Assembly: GCA_963845265.1 (NCBI GenBank)
Contig: CAWJRN010000014.1
Coordinates: 124,001 to 188,000 of the forward strand
Source: DYRB01 sp963845265
GTDB lineage: Bacteria > Pseudomonadota > Gammaproteobacteria > Chromatiales > Chromatiaceae
Direction: 5' to 3'
DNA: 64,000 nt
Below are positions 9,013-16,943 of the stretch, piece after piece. Made by a program: the position numbers and the translations under genes. Within the stretch, counting starts at the first letter, position 1. Each line of letters begins with the position of its first letter. The notes beneath the pieces were generated by a model. That model made no database searches and was not told the origin of the DNA. It saw only the letters and a list, made by a program, of their open reading frames with translations.

Positions 9013-9199
9013 GCCGGCACTGCCTGGACCGAGGACGGCAACCCCGTTCCCCGGTCCCGGGTGACCCAAGAGCAACGATACCCCGCCCTGCGAACTTCCA
9101 ACTGCACCCTGGGCCGAGCCGGCTAGCCCAAGCACCGGCAACGCAGCCCCACAGCGTTCTCCCCAGGGCATCCCTCCAAGCATCCTCGAGGAACAGCGC

Positions 9200-11287
9200 G
9201 TGACCCCCATCAAGAAGACCTTCAAGCTCGGTGACCATACCGTCACCATGGAGACCGGCGAGATCGCCCGTCAGGCCGACGGCGCCGTGATGATCAACGT
9301 GGACGACACCGTCGTCCTGGTGACCGTGGTGGTCGGCAAGCGTCCAGACGAGGAGCGCGACTTTTTCCCTCTGACGGTTGATTACCAGGAGAAGACCTAT
9401 GCCGCGGGCCGCATCCCGGGCGGCTTCTTCCGCCGCGAGGGCCGCCCGAGCGAGATTGAGATCCTCACCTCGCGCCTCATCGACCGCCCGGTGCGCCCCC
9501 TGTTCCCGGAGGGCTTCACCAACGAGGTCCAGATCATCGCGACGGTCAAGTCCCTGAACCCCGCGGTGAACCCCGAGATCCCGGCCATGATCGGCACCTC
9601 TGCTGCCCTGGCCGTGTCCGGTGCCCCCTTCAACGGCCCCATCGCTGCCGTGCGTGTGGGCTACAAGGACGGCGAATACCTGCTCAACCCGCCGATGGTC
9701 GGGGTGGGCCCGGATAGCGACCTGGATCTGATCGTCGCCGGCACCGAGAAGGCCGTCCTGATGGTCGAGTCCGAGGCCCGGGGCCTGTCCGAAGAGGTCA
9801 TGCTTGGTGCCGTGCTGTTCGGGCATGAGCAGATGCAGGTCATCATCCAGGCCATCCGCGAGCTGGCCGCCGATGTGGGTAAGCCGACCATGGCTTGGAC
9901 TCCCCACGTCGAGAACCAGGAGTTGGCCGCCGACGTGGCCGCCGCCTGCGAGGCGCAGATCGGCGATGTCTACCAGATCAAGCCGAAGATGGAGCGCTAC
10001 ACGGCCCTTGACGCGGTGCGTGCGGAGGCCGTTAAGGCCCTGTGCACCGGCGAGGGTGCCCGCTGGAAAGAGCGCCAGGTGCTGGGTGCCATTGAGCGCA
10101 TGGAGTCCCGCATCGTGCGCGGGCGCATCATCAATGGGGAGCCGCGTATCGACGGACGCGACACCCGCACCGTGCGGCCCATCACCATTCGCACCGGCGT
10201 CCTGCCGCGGACCCATGGCTCGGCCCTGTTCACCCGTGGCGAGACCCAGGCCCTGGTGGTCACCACCCTGGGCACGGAGCGCGACTCCCAGATCATCGAC
10301 GCCCTGGGTGGCGAGCACCGCGAGCACTTCATGCTCCACTACAACTTCCCGCCCTTCTGCGTGGGCGAGATCGGCCGCGTCGGCAGTCCCAAGCGGCGCG
10401 AAATCGGCCACGGCCGTCTGGCCAAGCGCGGCGTGCTCGCGTCCATGCCCGGCATCGTCGAATTCCCCTACTCCGTGCGCGTAGTCTCGGAGATCACCGA
10501 GTCCAATGGCTCCAGCTCCATGGCCAGCGTCTGCGGCACCAGCCTGTCCCTGATGGATGCCGGTGTGCCGGTCAAGGCCCCGGTGGCCGGTGTTGCCATG
10601 GGCCTGATCAAGGAAGGCGACCGCTTCGCCGTCCTGACCGACATCATGGGTGACGAGGACCACCTGGGTGACATGGACTTCAAGGTCGCCGGCACCGCCG
10701 ATGGCATCAATGCCCTGCAGATGGACATCAAGATCGAGGGCATCACCGCCGAGATCATGGAGGCTGCCCTGCACCAGGCCAAAGAGGGCCGGCTGCACAT
10801 CCTCGGTGAGATGGGCAAGGTCATCAGCGCCCCGCGTGGAGAGATGTCCGAGTACGCCCCGCGCATCATCGAGATCAAGATCCACCCGGAGAAGATCCGC
10901 GACGTCATCGGCAAGGGCGGGGCGACCATCCGCGGCATCACCGAAGAGACCGGCGCTACCATCGACATCACCGACGACGGTGTGGTCAAGATCTTCTCCG
11001 TGGACCGTGCCGCAGGCGAAGCCGCCAAGCGGCGTGTCGAGATGATTACCGCCGACGTCGAGGTCGGGACCATCTACGAAGGTAAGGTCGCACGCCTGAT
11101 GGACTTCGGTGCCTTCGTGACCATCCTCCCCGGCCGCGATGGTCTGGTGCACATCTCCCAGATCAGCGAGGAGCGCGTGCAGAACGTCAGCGACAAGCTC
11201 AGCGAGGGTGACGTGGTTCGGGTCAAGGTCCTGGAAGTCGACAAGCAGGGCCGCATCCGCCTGAGCATGAAGGGTCTGGAAGACTGA
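9200..11287 (+). CDS. pnp: Polyribonucleotide nucleotidyltransferase (PNPase)
   Basis: The 695-residue enzyme has two RNase PH-like cores (IDRPVRPLFPEGF in the first, the FMLHYNFPPFCVGEIG and GRLAKRG segments in the second). These are joined by a helical linker and followed by a KH domain (RDVIGKGGATIRGITEETGA) and an S1 domain (GAFVTILPGRDGLVHISQI). It degrades RNA 3' to 5' by phosphorolysis and partners with RNase E in the degradosome. The start codon is GTG at 9200 (VTPIKKTFKLGDHTV), following GAGGAAC. The 187-base gap after rpsO has no obvious terminator. Confidence 0.98.
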   Translation: MTPIKKTFKLGDHTVTMETGEIARQADGAVMINVDDTVVLVTVVVGKRPDEERDFFPLTVDYQEKTYAAGRIPGGFFRREGRPSEIEILTSRLIDRPVRPLFPEGFTNEVQIIATVKSLNPAVNPEIPAMIGTSAALAVSGAPFNGPIAAVRVGYKDGEYLLNPPMVGVGPDSDLDLIVAGTEKAVLMVESEARGLSEEVMLGAVLFGHEQMQVIIQAIRELAADVGKPTMAWTPHVENQELAADVAAACEAQIGDVYQIKPKMERYTALDAVRAEAVKALCTGEGARWKERQVLGAIERMESRIVRGRIINGEPRIDGRDTRTVRPITIRTGVLPRTHGSALFTRGETQALVVTTLGTERDSQIIDALGGEHREHFMLHYNFPPFCVGEIGRVGSPKRREIGHGRLAKRGVLASMPGIVEFPYSVRVVSEITESNGSSSMASVCGTSLSLMDAGVPVKAPVAGVAMGLIKEGDRFAVLTDIMGDEDHLGDMDFKVAGTADGINALQMDIKIEGITAEIMEAALHQAKEGRLHILGEMGKVISAPRGEMSEYAPRIIEIKIHPEKIRDVIGKGGATIRGITEETGATIDITDDGVVKIFSVDRAAGEAAKRRVEMITADVEVGTIYEGKVARLMDFGAFVTILPGRDGLVHISQISEERVQNVSDKLSEGDVVRVKVLEVDKQGRIRLSMKGLED

Positions 11288-11335
11288 TCGCTCGGTTAAC
11301 TCGGATGGGCTAACGAAAAGGCTATGTCCGCGTTA

Positions 11336-11399
11336 GGTGTTGGTCTCCAACACCATGTCCGTAACCAAGATGGGAAATCCCCCGGCTTTGCCGGGGGAT
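11336..11399 (+). terminator. Two perfect hairpins downstream of pnp
   Basis: GGTGTTGG, loop TCT, CCAACACC (11336-11354) is followed by ATCCCCCGGC, loop TTT, GCCGGGGGAT (11377-11399). Neither has a T tract, so they may be processing or stabilising 3' hairpins, or mobile palindromes, rather than classical intrinsic terminators. The rest of 11288-11549 holds no gene that I can support. Confidence 0.5.
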
Positions 11400-11549
11400 C
11401 GGTACGTCGCTGGGCATGTTGTCCAGCAATAGCAGGTCCCAGCCTCCCCGGTGCGCACGTTGGGCGAAGGTGGTCGCGACGGTCAAGTTAGGCTGTTCCC
11501 TCGTCGGTTCGGAGCAGCACGCGCCCGGCGGGTGCTACAGATTCCTGAA

Positions 11550-12743
11550 CTAGCCCCTTGATCCTACCCAGATGCTTTGCAGCAGTGCCGTATCGGCGGT
11601 CAGGGAGTCGCCATCCTTGGGTGAGCTATAGAGCGTGCGCCATACGGCCCCCTCAGGGGCCCCGTCGCCGCCCTCCGTCTGACCCAACCGCGCCGCGATC
11701 CAGCACGCCCGATCTTCTCGGGTCATGGTGCGCAAGGGAGGGTGTCTGCGCAGCCAGGCCCGTTCTACCCGGCCTCGGGCGGCGGCGCTGAGTTGGGCGG
11801 CGCGACCCTCGCGCCAGAGGAAGTCGGCGCTGGCCTCCAAGTGCTCCAGCAGGTCCCGTCGCGAGCGGGTGGGGAGCGGCAGCAATGGGCCTAAGCGCCG
11901 GCCCAGGTGCCAGGCGAAGACCAGGACCAGGAGCGCGGCGACGACAAGTGCCTGGGGGGCGACCCGCCACAGGGTCACGGCCAGGGCCGGCACCTCGCTG
12001 TCATAGAGCAGCCAGACCTTGCCGCCGTTCTCCGGTGCGGCGATGAAGCCGAGGAATGCTGCGTGGTCGTGGGCGCCGATGGCGGTGTTGGTCAGGAATT
12101 GGTTGTCCGCGCTGACGGTGACCTGCCCGTTGCCCAGAGGGAATTGGATCAGGCGCAAGCGCCCGTCGGAGGCCATGACGGCGGCCTGGGCACGGCCCTG
12201 GGTGTCTTCCAGATAGCGGTCGGCGGGGGCGCTGACGACAAAGGGGCGCTCCTCGCCCTGTGCTGCGATCTCCAGTTCGATCCGCGCTCGCTCTCTGCCT
12301 TTCCGCAGGGGCGCGGTCTCCCGCAGGCGAATGCCGAGCCCGCCGAGGAAGTCCTCCGGACGCGGGGCCGCGCCCTCTGTCGTCTCCAGCCCCGCCACGA
12401 CCAGTACGCCGCCAGCCTGGATCCAGTCCCTCAGGCCTTGGCGGTGTGCCGCGTTGAGTGGCCCCATCCCGTTGACGACCAGGACATCCCGGGTCGGGGG
12501 TAGGTCCCGAAGGGGACCGCGGCCATGGACGGACTCGACCGCATAGCCCAGGCGACGCAGGTAGCGCTCGGCGGCGAGGAGGGGGTTACGTCGGGCCGCG
12601 GCGGAGTAGCCGACCTCGACCTCGACGCCGCGCGGCTCGAAGTTGTCTAGGAACCAGGCGACGAACAGGGCCACCAGAGTCAGGGCCAGGCCGCTGACCG
12701 CCAGGTACGTCACCCGGTGCCCGATTCTCTGCTTAGGGCGCAT
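11550..12743 (-). CDS. DUF4350-domain membrane protein
   Basis: The 397-residue protein begins MRPKQRIGHRVTY with a single N-terminal membrane segment (LAVSGLALTLVALFVAWFL). An extracytoplasmic DUF4350 region follows, with an ABC-type/ThuA-like alpha-beta fold (DVLVVNGMGPLNAAHRQGLR, GGVLVVAGLE). A second transmembrane segment lies near residues 250-270 (LVVAALLVLVFAWHLGRRLG), with a cytoplasmic tail. The start overlaps the previous gene's stop (ATGCGCCCTAA). DUF4350 proteins sit in membrane operons with MoxR ATPases, DUF58 and DUF4129 proteins and are thought to help assemble or fold membrane complexes. The molecular function is unknown. Confidence 0.8.
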   Translation of the reverse strand: MRPKQRIGHRVTYLAVSGLALTLVALFVAWFLDNFEPRGVEVEVGYSAAARRNPLLAAERYLRRLGYAVESVHGRGPLRDLPPTRDVLVVNGMGPLNAAHRQGLRDWIQAGGVLVVAGLETTEGAAPRPEDFLGGLGIRLRETAPLRKGRERARIELEIAAQGEERPFVVSAPADRYLEDTQGRAQAAVMASDGRLRLIQFPLGNGQVTVSADNQFLTNTAIGAHDHAAFLGFIAAPENGGKVWLLYDSEVPALAVTLWRVAPQALVVAALLVLVFAWHLGRRLGPLLPLPTRSRRDLLEHLEASADFLWREGRAAQLSAAARGRVERAWLRRHPPLRTMTREDRACWIAARLGQTEGGDGAPEGAVWRTLYSSPKDGDSLTADTALLQSIWVGSRG

Positions 12744-14304
12744 GGCCGTCGGCCTCGAGGTCGGCGTTTTCGGCGCTGGCGCCCCAGTCTTGCCATTGGG
12801 CGAGCAGGCTGTCCAGGTCTGCCTTCTGGGGCTGCCGGTCGGCATAGGCGACGCCCTGCCAGAGTCGGGTCAATCGGCGCAGGTAGGCGACCTCGGCGGC
12901 CGGCCTGGTCTGGGCCGCGAGGCGCAGACACTCGCCCTCGGTAGCGCCAGGGGGGATAGTCAGGCCCAGGGCCCCCAGGCGCGCAACCCCGGCGCGATAG
13001 AGCAGGGCCAGCGCGGCCCGGGCCTCTCCGGCGGCTAGCAGCCCGCGCGCCGCAGCGGGTATGTCGTTCGGCAGGCTCGGCGTGGACGGGTTGCTGCCCA
13101 TTGAACGCGCCGCGGCACCGGGGCCGTGGCGTGTGCGTCGGCGCCCACGGCCCCCAGTGGGCAGGTCGCGCAGGATCTTGCGTAGTAGCAGGGCGACCAG
13201 CACCGCTGCGGCCAGGGCCAGCCCCCAACGGATAGGCTCGGCGGCCAGGCGGAGCCACTCCAACAGGGCATGCAGCCGGGGCAGGTCCGCGCCCCATTCT
13301 TCTCTGTCCGTATCCGGTTCAGACTCGACCCCCACATAGGTCCAGCGCTGCACCTCCCGGGTGCTTCCGAAGTCCGGCCCCGCCAGGACCTCTCCGATCA
13401 GAGTCTTGGCCTGGGCCCGGTGCGGGGACTGCGCCGCCTGGGCCGGGCCGGGGGGCGGGAGCAGGGTCGCCATCAACAGGATCGGGACCAGGCCGGAAAC
13501 CGCCAGGCCCCGGGCCCGGGTGCGCCTGCGTTCGCCGGGCGCGACCGCCTGGGCTTCGGCGGCACGGCGGAAGACCAACTCCAGATCCCAGGCCTCGAGG
13601 CGGGTGCGCTTGGTCAGGTAGAGGGCGAAACCACCGCCCAGGTAGAAGGGGGCCATTACCGACATGGCCAGGAGCGAGACCAGGCAGGTCATCCAATAGG
13701 CCCAGGAGCCGGCGTCGAACAGGGCTGCCTTCAGGTTCAGGCGCGGCAGTTCCTCCGGGACCAGGAAGAACAGACCCAGCACGGCACCCAGGGCGAGGAT
13801 CATCTCCAGGTGGACGCAGGTTAGGGTCAGCCAGCCTCCGGTCCCGTCCCCGCCGTGCAGTACCCGGCGGCGATCCCGTTGAGCCTTCCCGCGCAGTCCC
13901 TCCAGCAGGCCCACCGGCAGGTCCAGCGATCGGGCCGGGGCCAGGCGTCGCCACAGCAGGTAGGGCAACAGGCCCGCGAGCTGCGTCGGTGCCACCAGGG
14001 AGCGGACCGCCCCGGCCCAGCCCAGCGGCCCGCGACCCAGGGCCTGTGGGGCCCCGAACAGCGCCCGGCCGAGCCACAGCAGGGGCAGGGCCTCAAACAG
14101 GGGCTTGAACCACCAGAGCGTGAACATCCAGAGGTCTGGACGGTTGCCCAGCCAATAGGCGACCAGGGCGCCCAGGGGCAGGGCGGTCAGCCACCACAGG
14201 GCCCAGAGGGGCCAGAACCAATGGCGCGCCAGGGCAAAGCCCAGGTCCACACCCTCCCAGGGGGTGCGGGGCCGGATGGCCGCGCCTAGGTGGTCAAGGT
14301 CCAT
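12733..14304 (-). CDS. DUF4129-domain multi-pass membrane protein
   Basis: The 523-residue product has several N-terminal membrane segments (HWFWPLWALWWLTALPLGAL, MILALGAVLGLFFLV and others). Another segment in the second half (WGLALAAAVLVALLLRKIL) precedes a soluble C-terminal DUF4129 domain (ARAALALLYRAGVARLGALG to LTRLWQGVAYA). The start at MDLDHLGAAIRP overlaps the upstream stop (ATGGACCTTGA), which excludes the longer frame. DUF4129 often resembles a transglutaminase-associated tail; no catalytic residues are evident here. It belongs to the four-gene operon with RDD, SpoIIM-like and DUF4350 proteins, all apparently co-translated. Confidence 0.8.
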   Translation of the reverse strand: MDLDHLGAAIRPRTPWEGVDLGFALARHWFWPLWALWWLTALPLGALVAYWLGNRPDLWMFTLWWFKPLFEALPLLWLGRALFGAPQALGRGPLGWAGAVRSLVAPTQLAGLLPYLLWRRLAPARSLDLPVGLLEGLRGKAQRDRRRVLHGGDGTGGWLTLTCVHLEMILALGAVLGLFFLVPEELPRLNLKAALFDAGSWAYWMTCLVSLLAMSVMAPFYLGGGFALYLTKRTRLEAWDLELVFRRAAEAQAVAPGERRRTRARGLAVSGLVPILLMATLLPPPGPAQAAQSPHRAQAKTLIGEVLAGPDFGSTREVQRWTYVGVESEPDTDREEWGADLPRLHALLEWLRLAAEPIRWGLALAAAVLVALLLRKILRDLPTGGRGRRRTRHGPGAAARSMGSNPSTPSLPNDIPAAARGLLAAGEARAALALLYRAGVARLGALGLTIPPGATEGECLRLAAQTRPAAEVAYLRRLTRLWQGVAYADRQPQKADLDSLLAQWQDWGASAENADLEADGHAP

Positions 14305-15397
14305 CGGCTGCCGCCTGACCGCGACCGGCCTGGGTGAAATAGAGGGCCACCAGTATCCACCAGAGGGCCCCGAAGGCAACCTTGACCGCCGTTGGGACCA
14401 TAGGCAGGGGCGACCAGAAGGCCTCGATCACCGCCGCCAGCACCAGCATGGCCATGGCTCCCAGGACCAGGACGATGGCCGACTGGGCTTTGGCGCGCAG
14501 CGCCGCCAAGCGGGTCTGGCGTCCGGGGGCCAGCAGGGCCTGGCCGAGCAGCAGCCCGGCCGCCCCGCAGATGGCGATGGCGGTCAGCTCCAGGGCCCCG
14601 TGCCCGACGACGAAGGGCCAGAAGGTGGAGCCGAAGCCCAGGCGCGTCAGGTGTCCGGCGGTGGCGCCGATGATCAGGCCGTTGACGGCCAGGATCAGGG
14701 CGCTGCCGACGCCGAAGAAGATCCCGCCGGCAAAGGAACGGAAGCCGATTCCGACGTTGTTCATCACGTAGAAACCGAACATGCCGAAGCGGCTGTCGGC
14801 ACGGTGGGCGCTGTTGCGGCCGGGGGTGTTGCTGGTTGGTTCGCCACCCTCCGGCATCCTGCCTCCCGGGGGACTTCCACGTCCCTGTGGGTCGTCCCCC
14901 TCCGGCATCCTGCCTCCCGGGGGACTTCCACGTCCCTGTGGGTCGTATGCGGACTCCATCTTTGCGACCTCGCCGGGACCGATCAGGCCATAGATCAGTT
15001 CCCCGTTCTGATAGCAGGCCAGGCCCATGGCCAACATGGGCAGGAACAGCAGCCCGGCGGCGAGCCAGAAGGCCCCGACGTGGCGGCGCAGGGTGGCCGG
15101 GAAGTCCCGCGCCAGAAAGGCCAGCAACAGCCGCGCCCAGGGACGACGACGCCGATAGAGGTGGCGATAGCCGTGCTGGAGCAGTGCGTGCAGTTCCGCC
15201 GTCAGGCCCGGGCTGTAACCGCGGCTGCGGGCCAGGGCGTAGTGGCCGCAAACCGTGCGGAACAGCGCTGGCAGCTCGTCCAGGGGTAGGGCGGGGTCAC
15301 GGGTCTTGAGCTTGCCGCGTCCGTCCAGGGCGTCGAGCAGCAAGCGCAGCCGCTCCCAGGCCGGTCGCTGTACCTGTTCGAAGCGCTGCTGCCTCAT
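14294..15397 (-). CDS. Stage II sporulation protein M-like (DUF95) membrane protein
   Basis: The 367-residue protein starts MRQQRFEQVQRPAWERL, overlapping the RDD gene stop by ATGA. It has a cytoplasmic N-terminal part and then SpoIIM/DUF95 membrane segments (HVGAFWLAAGLLFLPMLAMGLACY; IGFRSFAGGIFFGVGSALILAVNG; FWPFVVGHGALELTAIAICGAAG). The family is widespread outside sporulating bacteria in RDD/MoxR operons; the role is unknown. About residues 151-183, in the loop after the first membrane segment, are two copies of a 17-residue repeat (DPQGRGSPPGGRMPEGD and a near copy) that relatives are not expected to have. It probably arose from insertion of a palindromic element. Confidence 0.85.
   Translation of the reverse strand: MRQQRFEQVQRPAWERLRLLLDALDGRGKLKTRDPALPLDELPALFRTVCGHYALARSRGYSPGLTAELHALLQHGYRHLYRRRRPWARLLLAFLARDFPATLRRHVGAFWLAAGLLFLPMLAMGLACYQNGELIYGLIGPGEVAKMESAYDPQGRGSPPGGRMPEGDDPQGRGSPPGGRMPEGGEPTSNTPGRNSAHRADSRFGMFGFYVMNNVGIGFRSFAGGIFFGVGSALILAVNGLIIGATAGHLTRLGFGSTFWPFVVGHGALELTAIAICGAAGLLLGQALLAPGRQTRLAALRAKAQSAIVLVLGAMAMLVLAAVIEAFWSPLPMVPTAVKVAFGALWWILVALYFTQAGRGQAAADGP
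14847..14947. repeat. Tandem 51-bp repeat inside the SpoIIM-like gene, in frame
   Basis: Two copies at a 51-base period (14847 and 14898) are identical over nearly the whole unit. Each contains the short hairpins GGGAC/GTCCC and GGCA/TGCC. Because 51 is 17 codons, the reading frame is kept and the copies are translated as a Pro/Gly-rich peptide. Confidence 0.9.
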
Positions 15398-16104
15398 CGC
15401 CCGTGTGCCAGCCAGTTGGCGTGTCCCAGCAGGGCCTCCGCCGCTGCCTTGCCCCTGTGGCCCAGCGGCCCGATCAACACCTCCGCCAGCTCCGCCCGGC
15501 GCCCGACGGACAGTCGCGGGCTGCGTTCGGCGAAGGCCAGCACCGCCTGTTGGGTCGCCAGGTCCAGGTGCAGGGGCAAAGCGATGGGCGGGCGTTCGGG
15601 GATCGACTGGGGCTTGAGGGGTGGTTCCACGTGCACCACCAGGGTCCCGGCGGCCAGGTCCCCCAGGCGGCGGAAGTCGCGGTCGAGCAGGCAACTCACC
15701 AGCCCTGCCGCGTAGAACATGGGCAGGAAGTCCGCCACCCGCAGGAGGTTTCGGATCAGCGAGGCCGCGGAGCCCACCGGGGTCCCATCGTCATGGACCA
15801 CCGCCAGCCCCATGGCCCGCTTGCCTGGGGTGGCGCCGCTGCGCAGCTCGAAGAAGACCGGGTAGAACCACTCCAGCAGAAAGAACCCGAGCAGGGCCAG
15901 GCCGATCCCGACCCCGGAGAAGGCCAGCAGTGGTGTCAGAGCCAGGTATAGGGCCGCGCGCAGCAGGGTATCGATGGCCAGGGCCGCGGCGCGCACGACG
16001 GGCCCTGCCACCCGCAGCTCCAGGTCCACCCCTTCGGGGGTCTCGTGGATGCGCAGCGTGTCGATGGGGGTGTCGATGGGGGTGCGATGCTCTGAGGCCG
16101 GCAT
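15394..16104 (-). CDS. RDD-family membrane protein
   Basis: The 236-residue protein has the RDD features: an Arg-containing first membrane segment (VVRAAALAIDTLLRAALYLAL), a second segment (LLAFSGVGIGLALLGFFLLEW) and the signature GATPGKRAMGLAVVHDDG with R and D in the third segment region (RNLLRVADFLPMFYAAG; RDFRRLGDLAAGTLV). RDD proteins have been linked to ion transport or to assembly of membrane systems. It is the first gene of the four-gene minus-strand operon. The start is the ATG at 16104; the DNA just upstream contains palindromic repeats. Confidence 0.88.
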   Translation of the reverse strand: MPASEHRTPIDTPIDTLRIHETPEGVDLELRVAGPVVRAAALAIDTLLRAALYLALTPLLAFSGVGIGLALLGFFLLEWFYPVFFELRSGATPGKRAMGLAVVHDDGTPVGSAASLIRNLLRVADFLPMFYAAGLVSCLLDRDFRRLGDLAAGTLVVHVEPPLKPQSIPERPPIALPLHLDLATQQAVLAFAERSPRLSVGRRAELAEVLIGPLGHRGKAAAEALLGHANWLAHGR

Positions 16105-16240
16105 GGGGTTTGGCGGGTGAGGAGCTTGGCGCGAACCCTAGCATAGCTGGCGAGGATTCGCCTCAGGCCGACTGGCCGCCGGTGTGGGCAGGATCGTGAT
16201 GGGAATCGACACCGAGGTGTTGGTCGAACCGGGAAGTGAC

Positions 16241-16266
16241 CTGTGGGAGCGCCGGCTACGGCGCGA
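16241..16266. repeat. REP-like palindrome
   Basis: CTGTGGGAGCGCCGGCTACG continues to CGCGA: a GTGGGAG head followed by the stem GCGCCG, loop GCTA, CGGCGC. This is the classic gammaproteobacterial REP layout. A second copy with a compensated stem lies at 23571-23597. Confidence 0.75.
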
Positions 16267-16288
16267 CCGGGCGAGGCGTGGCCGCCAC

Positions 16289-16337
16289 GGATGGCGGACA
16301 TGCAGGCAACGCAGGAGCCGTTGCCTGCCAAGCGAGC
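16289..16337. repeat. Single copy of the GGATGGCGGACAT hairpin element
   Basis: GGATGGCGGACAT is followed by a perfect 9-bp stem, GCAGGCAAC (16302-16310) with GTTGCCTGC (16320-16328), around the loop GCAGGAGCC. The same element occurs in tandem at 61952-62066 with a different but equally perfect stem. Confidence 0.85.
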
Positions 16338-16514
16338 CCGGTGGCCGGAGAGCGAGCGGTTGGGCCAGCCGTGTTGCAGGGCCGCCTTGTCGGGCGTTGC
16401 GCTATCTTTCCGCGCTCGCCAAACTGTGACCCCCAACTGTGGCCCGGGTGGGGGTGGGCGGGACCACCGGACTTGCCCGGGCTGCACCGCAACATCCATG
16501 ATTGGAGACCCCAG

Positions 16515-16655
16515 ATGCAGATCGTGACCCCGGAATTCGCCGCCGAACACCTGGCGGAGTTGATCGAGCAGGCCCAGCACGGGGCGGAGATCGTCATCGC
16601 CGTGGACGGCGCCCCGGTGGCACGACTGCTCCCCGTTCAGGGGGGACGTGGATGA
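16515..16655 (+). CDS. Phd/YefM-type antitoxin, shortened
   Basis: The 46-residue product (MQIVTPEFAAEHLAELIEQA, then VIAVDGAPVARLLPV) matches the DNA-binding half of Phd/YefM antitoxins. The normal C-terminal toxin-binding tail is absent. Reading on in the neighbouring frame, from about 16640, gives GDVDDPLAPDEEVDAGFHGD and a stop, which looks like such a tail, so a one-base shift may have cut the protein. No toxin gene follows. The ATG follows GGAGACCCCAG. Confidence 0.6.
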   Translation: MQIVTPEFAAEHLAELIEQAQHGAEIVIAVDGAPVARLLPVQGGRG

Positions 16656-16943
16656 CCCCCTGGCCCCGGATGAGGAGGTAGACGCCGGGTTCCACGGGGA
16701 CTAGCGGCAACCACCATCGTCGCCGCATGCTCGGGCGACGACGGCGCCGCAGCCTGGAGGTGAGTGTCCAGGCCTTGCGCGAGGCGCACCATGCGCCCAA
16801 CAGCGTGCAGCGGAGGTGGACACCCTGCGCCACGACTTCAAGCGCAACCTAGCCGGCGTCCGTTTCGCCATCCCTCGCCAGCCAGGGTGCTCTGCTCCCT
16901 GCGGGCTCGTTGGTGTTCCTGCTGTCGCCCTTGGCCTGTCAGT
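16656..16943. other. Non-coding or decayed stretch after the antitoxin
   Basis: No convincing intact gene lies here. Short fragments read like former coding sequence on the plus strand (for example EVSVQALREAHHAP and DTLRHDFKRNLAGVRFA in different frames), but I do not recognise a family. Confidence 0.35.

Noticed and set aside
8951..11152. A 733-residue minus-strand frame opposite pnp
   Set aside because: It is the antisense shadow of PNPase with low-complexity His/Gly/Asp-rich composition and no domain resemblance.
11400..11480. A coding remnant on the minus strand reading VATTFAQRAHRGGWDLLLLD
   Set aside because: It has no start, no recognisable family and is only about 28 codons long; chance open frame is as likely in GC-rich DNA.
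16656..16943. A toxin gene to match the Phd-like antitoxin
   Set aside because: None of the three plus-strand frames shows a PIN, RelE, Doc or similar motif; only unassigned fragments.
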